Assembly: GCA_009763385.1 (NCBI GenBank)
Contig: CM019824.1
Coordinates: 152,774,305-152,838,304, forward strand
DNA length: 64,000 nucleotides
Source of the DNA: Coix lacryma-jobi var. lacryma-jobi
Taxonomy: Eukaryota > Streptophyta > Magnoliopsida > Poales > Poaceae
Reading direction: 5' to 3'
Position 1 is the stretch's first letter; every line of letters starts with the position of its first letter. The notes beneath the pieces are model-generated. The model did no database searches, was not told the DNA's origin, and was given only the letters and a program-made list of their open reading frames with translations. The translations under genes and the position numbers were made by a program. Positions 42,672 to 53,844 of this stretch are shown here, piece after piece.

Positions 42672-45449
42672 ATGGCTGCTTCGACTCCTTCATTCTCTGC
42701 CGGTGCCGTCATCTGGTTTGGGAGCCTCGAGTTCCTGGCCACCGACAACGGCAACGAGCTGACCTTGCTCTCCACGGAGGGCCCGAGTGGAGGGCGTGTC
42801 ACGCCACCCCGTGCGAGGAGCGTGGCACGTCGCCCACACCACCACGCGTCGCCACCCCGTGAGCGGCGTCGTCGTCACCATCGTCGCCAGGCACAGGCGG
42901 TGCCGGCGGCGCACACCCACTTCCCCGTGGCCGACGCGGAGTTCCCGAGGCGGAGCCTGCCCGGCGCACGGCCGGAGACTTCCAGGGCGCGCCCGCGCCC
43001 GCCCTGCGACTTCGCGTTCATCATGCGCACGGACCAGGAGCCAGGCCAGAGGCCTCCGAGCCGTGCACCGTCGACGCCACCCAGCCTCCTCCCGCATGGG
43101 GTGTACCGCGCTCGACGCCGGCGGTTCCTGTTCGGCCTCGACAGCTCCGCAGCAGCCTACGCCCGCCAGCTCAACGAGCGCCGTCGGGACCGACCGCCGG
43201 GAGGCCAGGAGGAGCGCCCGGGCGTGCTACTGCAGGCCATGGCCAACCTGGAGATCGTCCACCCCGCGTACGTCGACCGCGGCTTCTCGCGAGCCATCGA
43301 ACCACCCCGGCGAGCCACCGTCGGAGAATGGTACCGCGAGCTGCGGTCCCAGCATCGGCCAAGGCGGCACGCCGTCAACAGCTCCGACTCCGACGAATAC
43401 GACTACCACGACCCCGACCTCTGGGATCCCACCAGGGAGTGCTTCCAACTCGAGGGGGTCGTATGCGATACCGAGGACGAGGGCGACGACGGCAGGCCGG
43501 CGCTCGATCTAGAGGGCCCCAGCGACGTGGCCGCGGCAGGCGGATCACGTGTTCAGGGGAGGAACGAACCTCCAGCACCGGCTGCACCGCCTCAGCACGA
43601 CGACGGCCGGGCGGCGCAACTCGCGCAGGTGCAGGAGGCAATCACCAAAGCCGAGGAAGAACGGCGACACCTGCTTCAGCTCCGGCAAACTCTGATGCAG
43701 GAACCACCCCAGCCCCGAGGAGCCGGAGCTCGAGGTCGGGCTCGAGAGGTCCACCGGCGGATCCTCGAGGACGGGGCACCAGCACGCCCCGAGGTATGCT
43801 TCCCGCGAGCCGTGCAGAACGTGGTGGCGGCGGCGATGATGCTCCGTGATCTACCCGCCGTCTCCAACCCTGACGCCAGGCGCATGCTTGGGGAAATGAA
43901 GAACCTCCTCGAGACAGCCGCTGTGCAGCAGGCCAAGAGCTCGGCGTCACGCCGGCGCAGAGCAGCCTCGGGGAAGCCGGCGGACACGCCCCGCAACGAG
44001 CGCGAGGCATCCGTCCACCAGCCGGACGCCTCTCAAGCTAGGCCAGTCCGCGAATGGATCGTCGACAACCGGCCACGTCGAGACCCCAACGACGCCCGCA
44101 ACGACATCAACCGTCGGCGCAAGGACAAGGGGGCCCAGGAGCGTGGCTATAGCGCCCATCGAGGGGGGCGCTACGACAGCGACGAGGACCGGCAAGTCCT
44201 CGAGCCCCCGGGCCCCAGAGTCTTCAGCCGCGCCATCCGCAGCTCAACCCTCCCCGACCGCTTCCGACCGCCGACCAACATCGTGAAGTATGACGGGGAG
44301 GTCGAGCCCAAGCTCTGACTCTCGGACTTCCGCCTAGGCTGCCAACTGGGCGGAGCGAAGAACGACGACCGCGTGATCATACGCCAACTCCCACTGTACC
44401 TCTCGGACACCGCTCGCCGGTGGCTCGAGGGGCTCCCGCCGGATCGGATCGATGACTGGGCCGACCTAGTCAGGGTCTTCGACGGGAATTTCAAGGGGAC
44501 TTGCGTGCGCCCAGGCAACCCCTGGGACCTACGGTGTTGCAGGCAGGCGGCGGACGAGCCCCTCCGCGACTTTGCTCGACGGTTCTCGAAGCAGCGCCTC
44601 AAGCTCCCCCACGTGCCTGACGAGGACGTCATCTTAGCGTTCCTCGCGGGCACGACATGCCAAGAGCTAGTTCATGAGCTAGGACGCTACCGACCCAGGA
44701 CGGTCGAGGACCTGATGGATCGCGTCACCAGCTTTGCCTCAGGCGACGAGGCAGTGGGGGCCTTCTTTGGCCGTTCTACGGACAAAGGTAAGGCGGTGAC
44801 CGCGCCGGAGGGCTCGAACAAGGGAAACAAAAAGAAGAAGAACAAACGCAAGGCTCAGAAGGCGAAGCGCGACGCCAATGACGACGACGACGAAGAGGTG
44901 CTCGCAGGCGCCCTCGAGCCTAAGAAGCCCCGAGGTCCCCCTGACGGGGCTGTTTTCGACCAGATGCTCGAGGACCCCTGCACTTATCACAGGGGCCCCG
45001 TAAATCACAAGTTAAAGGACTGCCGACTGTTGAAAGGCTACTACTCCAAGCTCGGCGATAAGAAAGAGGACACGCCTAAGGGCAAGGATAACAATCGGCG
45101 CGGTGGTGGGGACACGGACGGCAATTTCCCACCGGTGCGCGACTGCTACATGATCTACGGGGGGCCGACCGTCGGGCTCTCAGCTCGAGAAAGAAAGAAG
45201 GAGCGCCGGGAGATCTTTGCACTCGGCCACGACGCCCCCCGGTACCTTGACTGGTCTGATGCGCCGATCACGTTCGACCGTGACGACCATCCGGACCGTG
45301 TCATAAACCCGGGGGCATACCCCCTCGTCGTCGACCCTGTCATCGTCGACGTACGGCTCTCCAAGGTGTTGATGGATGGGGGCTCGAGCCTCAACATCAT
45401 ATACCTCGAGACCCTCGACCTCCTGGGGATTTCAGAGGGTCAGCTCTGA
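42672..45449 (+). pseudogene. gypsy Gag and protease with an internal TGA
   Basis: ATG 42672 opens a long Arg/Pro-rich N-terminus (MAASTPSFSAGAVIWFGSLE) and a capsid-type retrotrans_gag domain (FRLGCQLGGAK ... LPLYLSDTARRWLEGLP ... FARRFSKQRLKLPHV). A Lys-rich linker and a Tat-type knuckle CTYHRGPVNHKLKDC (44979-45023) follow. The protease active site is KVLMDGGSSLNI (45364-45399). TGA at 44316-44318 (VEPKL*LSDF) stands where the family has Trp, so TGG to TGA is likely. Another TGA at 45447-45449 ends the frame inside protease, probably from CGA. Both fit transitions common in methylated repeats. Confidence 0.85.
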
Positions 45450-45940
45450 CCCAGCGTCGGGGGGTTCCACGGAGTCGTACCAGGGAAGAAGGCCCACCCC
45501 CTCGGGCGCATCGACCTGCCGGTTTGCTTTGGCACGCCGGCTAACTTCCGCCAGGAGACACTCACCTTCGAGGTGGTTGGATTCCAAGGGACCTACCACG
45601 CCATCATCGGCCGACCAGGCTACGCCAAGTTCATGGCGGTTCCCAACTACACGTACTTGAAGCTCAAAATGCCAGGGCCAAAGGGGGTCATCACTGTCGA
45701 CACATCCTACGAGCACGCGTACCACTGCGACGTGGAGTGCGTCGAGCGTGGGGAGGCAAACATCCAGCTCGACTCGCTCGAGGCCCTAGCCGCCCTAGCC
45801 ACCGAGGGGCCCCTGAAGTAAAGCGCCACGCTGGCACCTTCGAGCCGGCAGAGCACACCAAGCAGATACCCGTCGACCCGACCTCGACCAATGGCAAGAC
45901 GCTGACCGTCAGTGCCAGCCTCGAGCCTAAATAGGAAGCA
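45450..45940 (+). pseudogene. gypsy pol linker with stops and a frameshift
   Basis: The protease C-terminal part continues in the same frame (GGFHGVVPGKKAHPLGRIDL, FQGTYHAIIGRPGYAKFMAV) to TAA at 45819-45821. The family sequence then continues in another frame (AGTFEPAEHTKQIPVDPT ... SASLEPK) to a TAG at 45932-45934. So a small indel near 45820 plus one more stop separate it from the reverse transcriptase. Confidence 0.8.
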
Positions 45941-48900
45941 GTGCTCGTCGACTTTCTCCGCGCAAATATCGACATGTTTGCGTGGGGACCCTCGGACATG
46001 CCGGGCGTACCGAGGGAAGTCGCCGAGCACGCCTTGGAGATCCAGGCCGGGTCCAGACCGGTGAAGCAACGCCTGCGCCGCTTCGACGAGGAGAAGCGCA
46101 GGATCATCGGCGAGGAGGTGCACAAGCTTTTGGCGGCCGGGTTCATCAAGGAGGTATTTCACCCAGAGTGGCTAGCTAACCCTGTACTAGTTAGGAAAAA
46201 GAATGGAAAAATGCGGATGTGTGTAGACTACACTGGTCTGAATAAAGCATGTCCAAAAGTTCCATTTCCTTTACCTAGAATTGATCAGATTGTCGATTCC
46301 ACTGCGGGGTGTGAAGTACTTTCATTTCTTGATGCGTATTCCGGCTACCACCAGATTAGGATGAAAGAATCCGACGAGCTCGCTACCTCTTTTGTTACGC
46401 CTTTCGGTATGTATTGCTACGTTACAATGCCCTTCGGCCTTCGAAACGCCGGGGCAACGTACCAACGTTGCATGCAGCATATCTTTGGCGAACACATAGG
46501 CAAAACCGTCGAGGCCTACGTCGATGACATCGTGGTCAAAACCAAGAAAGTCAGGGACCTCATCAGCGACCTCGAGACCACGTTCGAGTGCCTCCGGGCC
46601 AAGAATGTGAAGCTCAACCCCGAGAAGTGTGTCTTTGGTGTGCCTCGGGGCATGCTACTTGGCTACATTGTCTCACAACGGGGGATCGAGGCCAACCCCG
46701 AAAAAATCTCAGCAGTCACAAGGATGTGCCCACTTCGAGACCTCAAGGGTGTACAAAAAGTGACAGGCTGCCTAGCCGCTCTCAGCAGATTCATCTCGAG
46801 GCTAGGGGAAAAAGCGCTACCCCTCTACCTCCTGCTGAAGAAGACGGAACACTTTGCATGGACTGTCGAAGCCGAGGAGGCCTTAACCAAGTTGAAGGGG
46901 TTGCTGACTTCCGCGCCAATCCTCGTGCCACCGCGACCGACCGAGGGTGACGATCGCCCCGAGCCCCTCCTCCTCTATGTGGCCGCAACCACTCAGGTGG
47001 TCAGCGCGGTCATAGCCGTTGAGAGGAACGAGGAGGGTCATGCGTTGCCGGTCCAACGACCGGTGTACTTCACCAGTGAGGTGCTCTCCGAGGCCAAGGT
47101 TCGGAACCCGCACATCCAGAAACTGCTCTACGACATCATCATCACAAGGCGCAAGCTCCAGCACTACTTCCTCGCTCATCCCGTAACGGTGGTGTCGTCC
47201 TTCCCCCTCGGTGAGATCATCAACAATCGGGAGGCCACGGGGCGAATCGCCAAGTGGTCCGCCGAGCTAATGGGGGAGGCCATCACCTACGCCCCGCGAA
47301 AAGCCATCAAGTCGCAAGCGTTGGTGGACTTCGTTGCTGAATGGACCGACACTCAGCTCCCGCCGGCGCAGATTCAAGCCGAGCTCTGGACCATGTACTT
47401 CGATGGATCCCTCATGAAGACGGGGGCAGGCGCAGGCCTGCTCTTCATCTCACCCCTCGGAGTCCACATGCGCTATCTGCTACGCTTGCACTTCCCCGCC
47501 TCCAACAACGTCGCTGAGTACGAGGCCCTCGTCAACGGGCTGCGCATAGCCCTCGAGCTTGGGGTCCGACGCCTCGACGTTCGAGGGGACTCGCAGCTCG
47601 TCGTCAACCAGGTTATGAAGGCTTCAAGCTGCATCGATCCCAGGATGAAAGCGTACTGCGGGGAGGTGCGCAAGCTAGAAGATAAGTTCTACGGCCTCGA
47701 GCTTAACCACATAGCTCGAAAGTACAACGAGGCCGCAGACGAGCTGGCAAAGTTGGCGTCCACGCGCGGCACGGTTCCACCAGACGTCTTCTCGAGGGAC
47801 GTTTTCGAGCCATCCGTCAAAATCGGCCCGGGGGCTGGCCCCTCGACGCCACCCCTCGAGCTAGACACGGGGGCTCGACCTTCAACGCCACCCCTCGGGA
47901 ATGACCCCTCGACATCTACTGAGGCGATGCATATCGACGCACCCGCCTCTTGTTCATCACGACCCCTCGACTGGCGGACGCCCTTCCTCGACTACCTGAC
48001 GCAAGGCGTGCTACCAGAAGACAAGACGGAGGCCCGATGCATCGCTCGAAGGGCCAAGACATACGTCATCTACGGCGACGAACGGGAGCTATACCGACGA
48101 AGCCCGACCGGGATCCTTCAGCGCTGCATCCCCCTCGAGGAAGGATGCAAGCTCCTCGACGACATGCACTCGGGGGCTTGCGGCCACCACGCAACACCAA
48201 GGACCCTGGTTGGGAACGCCTTGCGTCAAGGCTTCTATTGGCCGACCGCCATTGGAGACGCCAAGCGCTTGGTCCGAGCATGCCATGGGTGTCAATTCTA
48301 CGCCAAGCAGACGCACCAACCCGCACATGCCCTGCAGATGATCCCAATTACTTGGCCATTCGCCATTTGGGGGCTCGACCTCATGGGTCCCCTCAAAAAG
48401 ACAAGTGGAGGGCACTCACACGTGCTCGTGGCCATCGACAAGTTCACCAAGTGGATCGAGGCTAAGCCGATAGGCGACCCCACCTCCGAGAAGGCTATCG
48501 AGTTCATCGCAGACATCATGTACCGGTTTGGGGTGCCCAATGTCATCATCACCGACAATGGCACCCAATTTACGGGCAAAAAATTCACCAACTTCTGCGA
48601 CGACAACAACATTCGCGTAACCTGGGCCTCGGTCGCATACCCTCAATGCAACGGGCAGGTCGAGCGCGCCAATGGCATGATACTCCATGGGCTGAAGCCG
48701 AGGCTGTTCAAGACCCTCAAAAATTTCGAAAAGGGGTGGGCCGCAGAGCTCCCCTCGGTGTTGTGGGGCCTCAGGACTACGCCGAGTCGAGCCACCGGGT
48801 TCACTCCGTTTTTCCTAACCTACGGCGCCGAGGCCCTCTTGCCTACCGACCTCGAGTACGGCTCACCTCGACTTCGAGCCTACAACGAGCAAACCAACGA

Positions 48901-49213
48901 TGAAAAGCTCGCCAACGCCAAGGACCAGCTCGAGGAGGCCCGAGACGTGGCGCTCATCAACTCCGCGCGCTACCAGCAAACACTTCGACGCTACCACGAC
49001 AAGCACGTGCGCAAGAGGGACCTGGCGGCGGGGGACCTCGTGCTTCGACGGCTGCAGGATAATCGAGGGCGCCACAAGCTTACCCCTCCATGGGAGGGCC
49101 CATACACCGTAGCTGAAGTGCTCAAGCTAGGAACGTACAAGCTCTACGACGATCGAGGCAGGATCCTGGCGAACGCGTGGAACATATCTCAGCTACGTCG
49201 CTTCTACCCTTAA
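45941..49213 (+). pseudogene. gypsy Pol: RT, RNase H, archaeal-type RNase H, integrase
   Basis: An open frame of 1,090 codons. Reverse transcriptase: LVRKKNGKMRMCVDYTGLNK, YSGYHQIRM, catalytic AYVDDIVVKT (residue ~193). The first RNase H is degenerate (LLLYVAATTQVVSAVIAVER). A second, archaeal-type RNase H has MYFDGSLMKTGAGAGLLF (~487), NNVAEYEALVNGL and DSQLVVNQV. Integrase finger HSGACGHHATPRTL ... CHGCQFYAK (~743-785), then D,D35E (WGLDLMGPL, ITDNGTQFTG, CNGQVERANG) and a C-terminal part ending WNISQLRRFYP. The frame itself is intact but lacks its start because of the stops upstream, so it is counted as decayed. Related intact copies could supply these functions. Confidence 0.92.
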
Positions 49214-49767
49214 AGGCTTCGAGGCCTCATTCATTTTGTTGCTTTGTACAAACACGCCCAAAATGAATGAACAAACTCGTGCATTGTCTTTCATTTTGCT
49301 TAGCATCTTAAGGTAGCCTCGACCCTGCTTTGCTCAGGGTCGAGCCTCCCTCGGGGGCTGACAAGGGGGTAATCGCCCCCCAGACTCCGGAAAAAATGCG
49401 TGTTTTCTTTTCAAAAAATTCGACCCTCGTCTTGACTCATGCCTCGAGTGAACTAGTGACGTCTAAATCCCAAAATACCTCGAGCCTCCAAGGGTCGGGA
49501 GGCGTCGACGTAGACGCCCACCTACGCCCCCGGGCTACGGTACCCTACCTACGCCTCCCCTCGAGGGGCTCGCGACGTATCGAAGGAACACAGACTAAGC
49601 TAGCAGAAACTCGAGCTTGCAAACAAAGAGAAGTGGTCAAATAAATTTCAAAAGAAAACAACTCCTTCAAACAAACAAGTCATATATACAAACGGGTCTC
49701 GACGGACCCTCATTCATGTCATAAAATTCTTACAGGGGCCTCGACGCCCAAATTTGGCACGCAGGCC
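49214..49767 (+). other. gypsy spacer between integrase and antisense ORF
   Basis: CTCGAG-rich noncoding sequence; ORF 49330-49644 has no features. AT-rich pieces near 49640-49700 might hold the antisense transcript's 3' end. Confidence 0.5.
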
Positions 49768-50844
49768 CTAATCTTCGTCGATGTGGTACTCCTCCCCGAG
49801 GTCTTCTACGGCGGGCTCAGCCTCGACACCCGAGCTAGAGGGAGGAGGGCCCTCGACACCGCTGCTGGCGTCAGGAGGCAGCACGTCCTCCTCGAAGATC
49901 TTCGCGAGTGACGTCTCCGGCCTCTCCATCTTCTCCAAGATTTTGTCGACACGGCGGTTGTTCCACTCCTCGTCCTTCCCCTCGATCTCGATGAAGCCGT
50001 TGGCGACAACGTGGACCGCGAAGCGGAAGCCGGAGCGGACGACCGCGAGCGTCTGCTTGATGCCATGGTGGAGAGCTTGCCGGACACGGTCCCACGCGGC
50101 TACGTCGAGGAGGCACAAGGCGTCGACCAAGGCGTCGCCTCGGGCCACCGCACCTTCTGCCGCAGCCACCGGAGGAGCACCCCACATGGAGCCGAGCCGG
50201 TCGAGGGAAGTGCGAGCCCGCTCCGCCACCATCGTCTCGTCTTGGAGTTGGTCCAAGAGAACCTGGTTCGTCCCGCGGAGCTCCTCGACTGTCTTCTCGA
50301 CCCCTGCGCAACGAACGAGGAAGAGTGAGACTGCGGCGTAACAAAAAACTTCGAGGCCCGAACAAGGACAAGGTGTAAGCCTCACCATCGCAATGCTGCC
50401 CCAGTACGGCGAGGTTGCTGGTAAGGCCCTCAGCGCGCTGCTCGAGTCTGCGCTTCTCGGCCAGCATGAGGAGCTTCTCGGACCTAAGCTCCTCGATCAG
50501 CCTGCCTGCCTCCACGAGGGCCAGATCCTTTCGGATCACCTCCTGCCGCGCCGCCCCCTCGGCAGCTCGGACGGCGGCGACACCACTCTCGGCGTCTTCG
50601 GCCTCCTTCTTCGCCGCCTCCGATGCGGACCGAGCGGCGGCGGCATTGCGTTGAGCATCCTCAGCCTCTTTTCTCGCCGTCTCCGCTGCGGCTCGGGCGG
50701 TGGCGGCTTCGCCTTGGGCGTCAGCGACATCCTTCCTCACCGCCTCCACTTCGGCCCGGGCAGAGGTGGCCTCGCTGCGGGCGTCGGCGGCCTCCTTCCT
50801 CGACGCCTCGAGGGCGGCGGCGGCCTCCTCCTTGACTCGAGCGG
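49768..50844 (-). pseudogene. antisense two-exon coiled-coil ORF of the gypsy element
   Basis: On the minus strand exon 1 (about 50844-50386) encodes an Ala/Glu/Lys/Arg heptad-like repeat (EAATARAAAETARKEAEDAQ ... RSEKLLMLAEKRRLEQRAEG). A consensus intron GTGAG...GCGCAG (50385-50304, 82 nt) follows, and exon 2 (50303-49768) continues in frame with VEKTVEELRGTNQVLLDQLQ and a second domain (VDALCLLDVAAWDRVRQALH, VVANGFIEIEGKDEEWNNRR). It ends in an acidic tail EEYHIDED. Tat-clade elements are known to carry an antisense ORF here; its role is not settled. The frame is cut upstream by a TGA near 50848 that looks like a former CGA. No ATG is present in the remaining exon 1, so this copy is probably dead. 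Confidence 0.75.
50304..50385 (-). other. intron of the antisense ORF
   Basis: Donor GATG|GTGAGG and acceptor GCGCAG|GGGTCGAG. Removing it joins two otherwise different frames with matching phase (1 + 2 bases). Confidence 0.7.
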
Positions 50845-50915
50845 CCTCGCCTCAAGCCGCCTGGACTTCTGCCTCTGCTCGAGTGCAAGCACTCGAACAA
50901 GGGCTCGGGGGCTAC

Positions 50916-52159
50916 TGTCGGGGGTCCACACAAGGGGTACCCCCAATCAACGCAAACAAATAGGTTAAACCTAGAACGCCGGTAAATAACAAACCTGACT
51001 AGTCTAACCCCTTAAAGAGACCAACCCCTCGAGGCCCACAACGCTGGCCCACCAAGCCAGGCCTCGGGCGAACGCGCGTTCTCCATCTCGTCCGAGCCCT
51101 CCGAAGCCAGGCCCCGGGCGAGCGCCCCACTAAAACCTCAAGTCCTGGCATTTAGGGCTCGAGCCCCCCACAGCCGAACACCACACCTCGAGACCCCACG
51201 CGGGGACATCGAGCCTCTCCACAACAGCCTATCCCTCGAGGCGCTTATGCTTCCCTCGAGCGGCGCAGGCATCGGATGACAACCCCATACCGCGCATTTA
51301 ATACATCCACCTACTCCAGTCACGTCCTCTGCAGCCCGACGTGTACCACAGTAACCAGGGCAGAGTCAAGTCTCGTTTTCACCACAAGCATGGGCAAAAG
51401 GGCGCCAGTACGGCACTGTTAACCCATACCCTACGCTGTTGCACGTCCAAGCCACCTCTTGAGGCCCGGATGCCCACTGCTCAATCAATTTCCACGGGAC
51501 TTGTCCATACCTGCGGGGGCTCGAGCCCCCCGTAGGCGCCGCCTCGAGGCCGGCTCCGCGCCCCTCGAGCCCTAACTACTTTCATGCTATTGGAAGACAG
51601 GTACCCCAAGATCCGGAGGGACCCCGAAGTGTCCTGTACGTGCCGGAATGGGTGCTGTACGGCTTCTACATCGTCACGTCATCACGTCCACGCCCGGGAT
51701 GGAGGCCACGCCCCAAGGACGCCTCAACAGCAACGCCCACGTCGGCTCCAGTGGCCCCGACAAGACAAGGTTCCTACCCCTCTCTGTATTGGGCATCGTA
51801 CGCCCCGACACCTGTAATACCCTTGTGTAACCCTGGCCTCCCCTTGCTCTATAAAAGGGGATGCCAGGGCCCTTCGCGCGAGGAGGACGGGACGCGAGTC
51901 CACGGTTACACAACTCCGATAGACAACACACACATCCACACTCGAGTCCGGACTCCGGTCCATGCTCATTGAGCTTGTATTCGCCTCTGTAAAAGCACTT
52001 AGGTGCAAGTAATACAAGAACCTCCTCCCCCGCTGGACGTAGGGCCTTCTTTGCCCGAACCAGGATAAATCCTTGTGTCATCTTGCATCACCATCCAGGA
52101 AGAGAGCACGCGATCACATTACTCGTTGGTGTCATACCCCCGGGTTCGAAACACCGACA
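50916..52159 (+). repeat. 3' LTR of the gypsy element
   Basis: Same length as the 5' LTR; starts TGTCGGGGGTCC after the polypurine-like tract and ends CACCGACA before the CAAGT duplication. Confidence 0.95.
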
Positions 52160-52164
52160 CAAGT

Positions 52165-52911
52165 GGAGCAGGAAAAGTCAAGAATCATGGGAAGAAGAAA
52201 GGCAAGAGCATGGGACAACGTACATGCTATCTATGTGACAAGGAGGGTCATATGATAAAGGACTGTCCAAGTTTGAAGACTATGAGAGGAACATGCTCAG
52301 TGGCAAGTGAGGATGAAGGTGACGTACTTATCGTCAATCAACCAGGTACTATTCATGATTGGATATTAGATTCAGGAAGTTGTTTCCATATATGTTCGGT
52401 GAGGGAGATGTTTGACGAAGGATCTCTACACCCAGCGAATGGAATTGTTCACTTAGCGGATTGCCAGGAGTATGCAGTCACTGAGGTGGGAACAATTACA
52501 TTGGAGATGCATAATGGAACACTTTGCACACTGACGTGAGTTCGGTATATCCCGGGCTTGAAAAAGAATCTAATATCTGTGAGGTTGCTAGAACTCCAAG
52601 GTTGTGAATTATCACTTCAAGGTGGAGTCATGCGAGTTACTTGCAAAGGGCAGGTAATTATAAAAAGTATCTGGATTAATGGAGGATACCGAGTGATAGG
52701 AAATCTTATGGATGGTGCAACCATGAGGAGATTTGATAAAAATCCTGATCAGGAGAAGGAAGTCGTCTCGTCAACGACAGGTGCTCAAATCTCAATTGTG
52801 GTCAAGTGCAAGGCTACAAAGACGGTTGCAAAATCTAACAATCGTAGAGGCGAAGCTACGAGTTGTTGGAGGAAGGAAGACGTGGTCGGACCAACCACGC
52901 AGTACCAATGA
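52165..52911 (+). pseudogene. copia Gag end and protease of the short element
   Basis: Coding resumes in the Gag frame: KKKGKSMGQ, zinc knuckle CYLCDKEGHMIKDC (52225-52266), and protease DWILDSGSCFHIC (52357-52395) with its DSG site. A TGA at 52537-52539 interrupts the frame, which then continues (LKKNLISVRLLELQGCELSL) to 52911. After the protease end the sequence loses similarity to pol. There is no integrase or RT. If expressed, the product would be particle protein plus protease only. Confidence 0.8.
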
Positions 52912-53180
52912 GTAGGTGGAGCTCGAAGGCGGTACAAACCTATGGCATGGAGGGCTAAAGGAGAAGGTGGTGTGGTTAACCAAACTACACAACGATGGAG
53001 CTCTCAGATGGAAGGTTCAGGCACTCCAGCCTGGAACTGACAAGCACATTGTGGTGATGTGCATGAGCCTCTGTGGTGGAGGCACTCTCGAGGTGGGAGT
53101 ATAAATAAAAAAGAAGCTGATTTGGAGCAAATTCTTGGAGGAGCACGATGACTTCAAAGGATTAGAGTCAAGGTGGAGTT
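52912..53180 (+). other. 3' UTR of the short copia element
   Basis: Noncoding; a short purine-rich AAGGTGGAGTT (53170-53180) abuts the 3' LTR and is the likely polypurine tract. Confidence 0.7.
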
Positions 53181-53735
53181 TGTTGTATGGTGACTCAAAT
53201 CCTACTTAGAATAGGACTCAAGAAATGTGTGCTACTAGGACTTCTAATTCTACTAGGTCTTGAGTGTAGAATCCTACTAGGAGTAGGACTCCTATTTGTA
53301 TGTATGAGGGCCTTGGAGAGGACTATATAAATCAAGGGGTAGAGGTCATAGGCATCACAACAAGATCATAAGCCAACACAAGGGGTCTCATCCAAGGCTT
53401 ATACGGAGCAATTAGGAGCGCTCAAGAGGATTAGACTAGACAGTTCTATTGCACTAGATTCTTGTATAGGGCAAGAATCAGTGGGTCCTGGAGGGTCAAG
53501 TAGGGTTGTGAGATAGCGACAATCTCTTGTACTCTTTTGGAGTTGTGCTAATAGAATTTGCGGTCGGCTTCGCCAAATTTTAATCTCTTGTCGTGGTTGC
53601 TTCATCGTCATCTAGGGTTTTCTACGCGATTCGACTACATCGTTCTTGATACGGTGCTAGCTTGTGTCATATTCGCAACATCCTTTCAAAGATCCGAGGG
53701 CTGCTGCGCATAATTAGGGGTATCAGATTCTAACA
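53181..53735 (+). repeat. 3' LTR of the short copia element
   Basis: 555 bp, matches 40135-40689 with about nine or ten differences. It ends ATTCTAACA before the CAATC duplication. Confidence 0.95.
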
Positions 53736-53844
53736 CAATCGATGATGTGCAATTGCAGCCGCTACAGTGAAAAGCCCGCGGAAGTAGCACAACCGAACAT
53801 GACTGTTAATTACTAAAGTTTCTAATTTTAGCCTACCCAGGCCC

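Larger units (their letters stand above)
41371..52159 (+). mobile_element. complete Tat-type Ty3/gypsy element, TSD CAAGT
   Basis: Two 1,244-bp LTRs (41371-42614 and 50916-52159), TGTCGGGGG ... CACCGACA, are flanked by CAAGT at 41366-41370 and 52160-52164. PBS TTGGCGCGCCAGG follows the 5' LTR and a tract AAGGGCTCGGGGG precedes the 3' LTR. The order is gag, protease, RT, RNase H, archaeal-type RNase H, integrase, antisense ORF. Dual RNase H and the antisense ORF are marks of the Tat clade (RIRE2/Grande-like). LTRs differ by roughly 25 positions, about 2 %, by eye. Gag-pol has stops and a frameshift. Confidence 0.95.
40135..53735 (+). mobile_element. short non-autonomous Ty1/copia element split by a gypsy element, TSD CAATC
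   Basis: Two 555-bp LTRs (40135-40689 and 53181-53735) start TGTTGTATGG and end ATTCTAACA. CAATC is present on both outer sides (40130-40134 and 53736-53740). A PBS TGGTATCGGAGCC (40692-40704) follows the 5' LTR. Without the nested gypsy element the internal region is only about 1.7 kb and codes for Gag and protease. Integrase, reverse transcriptase and RNase H are absent. The LTRs differ at about nine or ten positions by eye. Confidence 0.93.

Noticed and set aside
42690..44195. Many long ORFs on both strands beside the gypsy gag
   Set aside because: They are shadows of gag in GC-rich, CTCGAG-rich sequence. Only the 42672 frame has a Gag domain and continues in register.
52912..53180. Remains of integrase or RT in the short copia element
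   Set aside because: The translations in all three forward frames show none of the expected motifs (DNG, YVDD, ADPFTKG).
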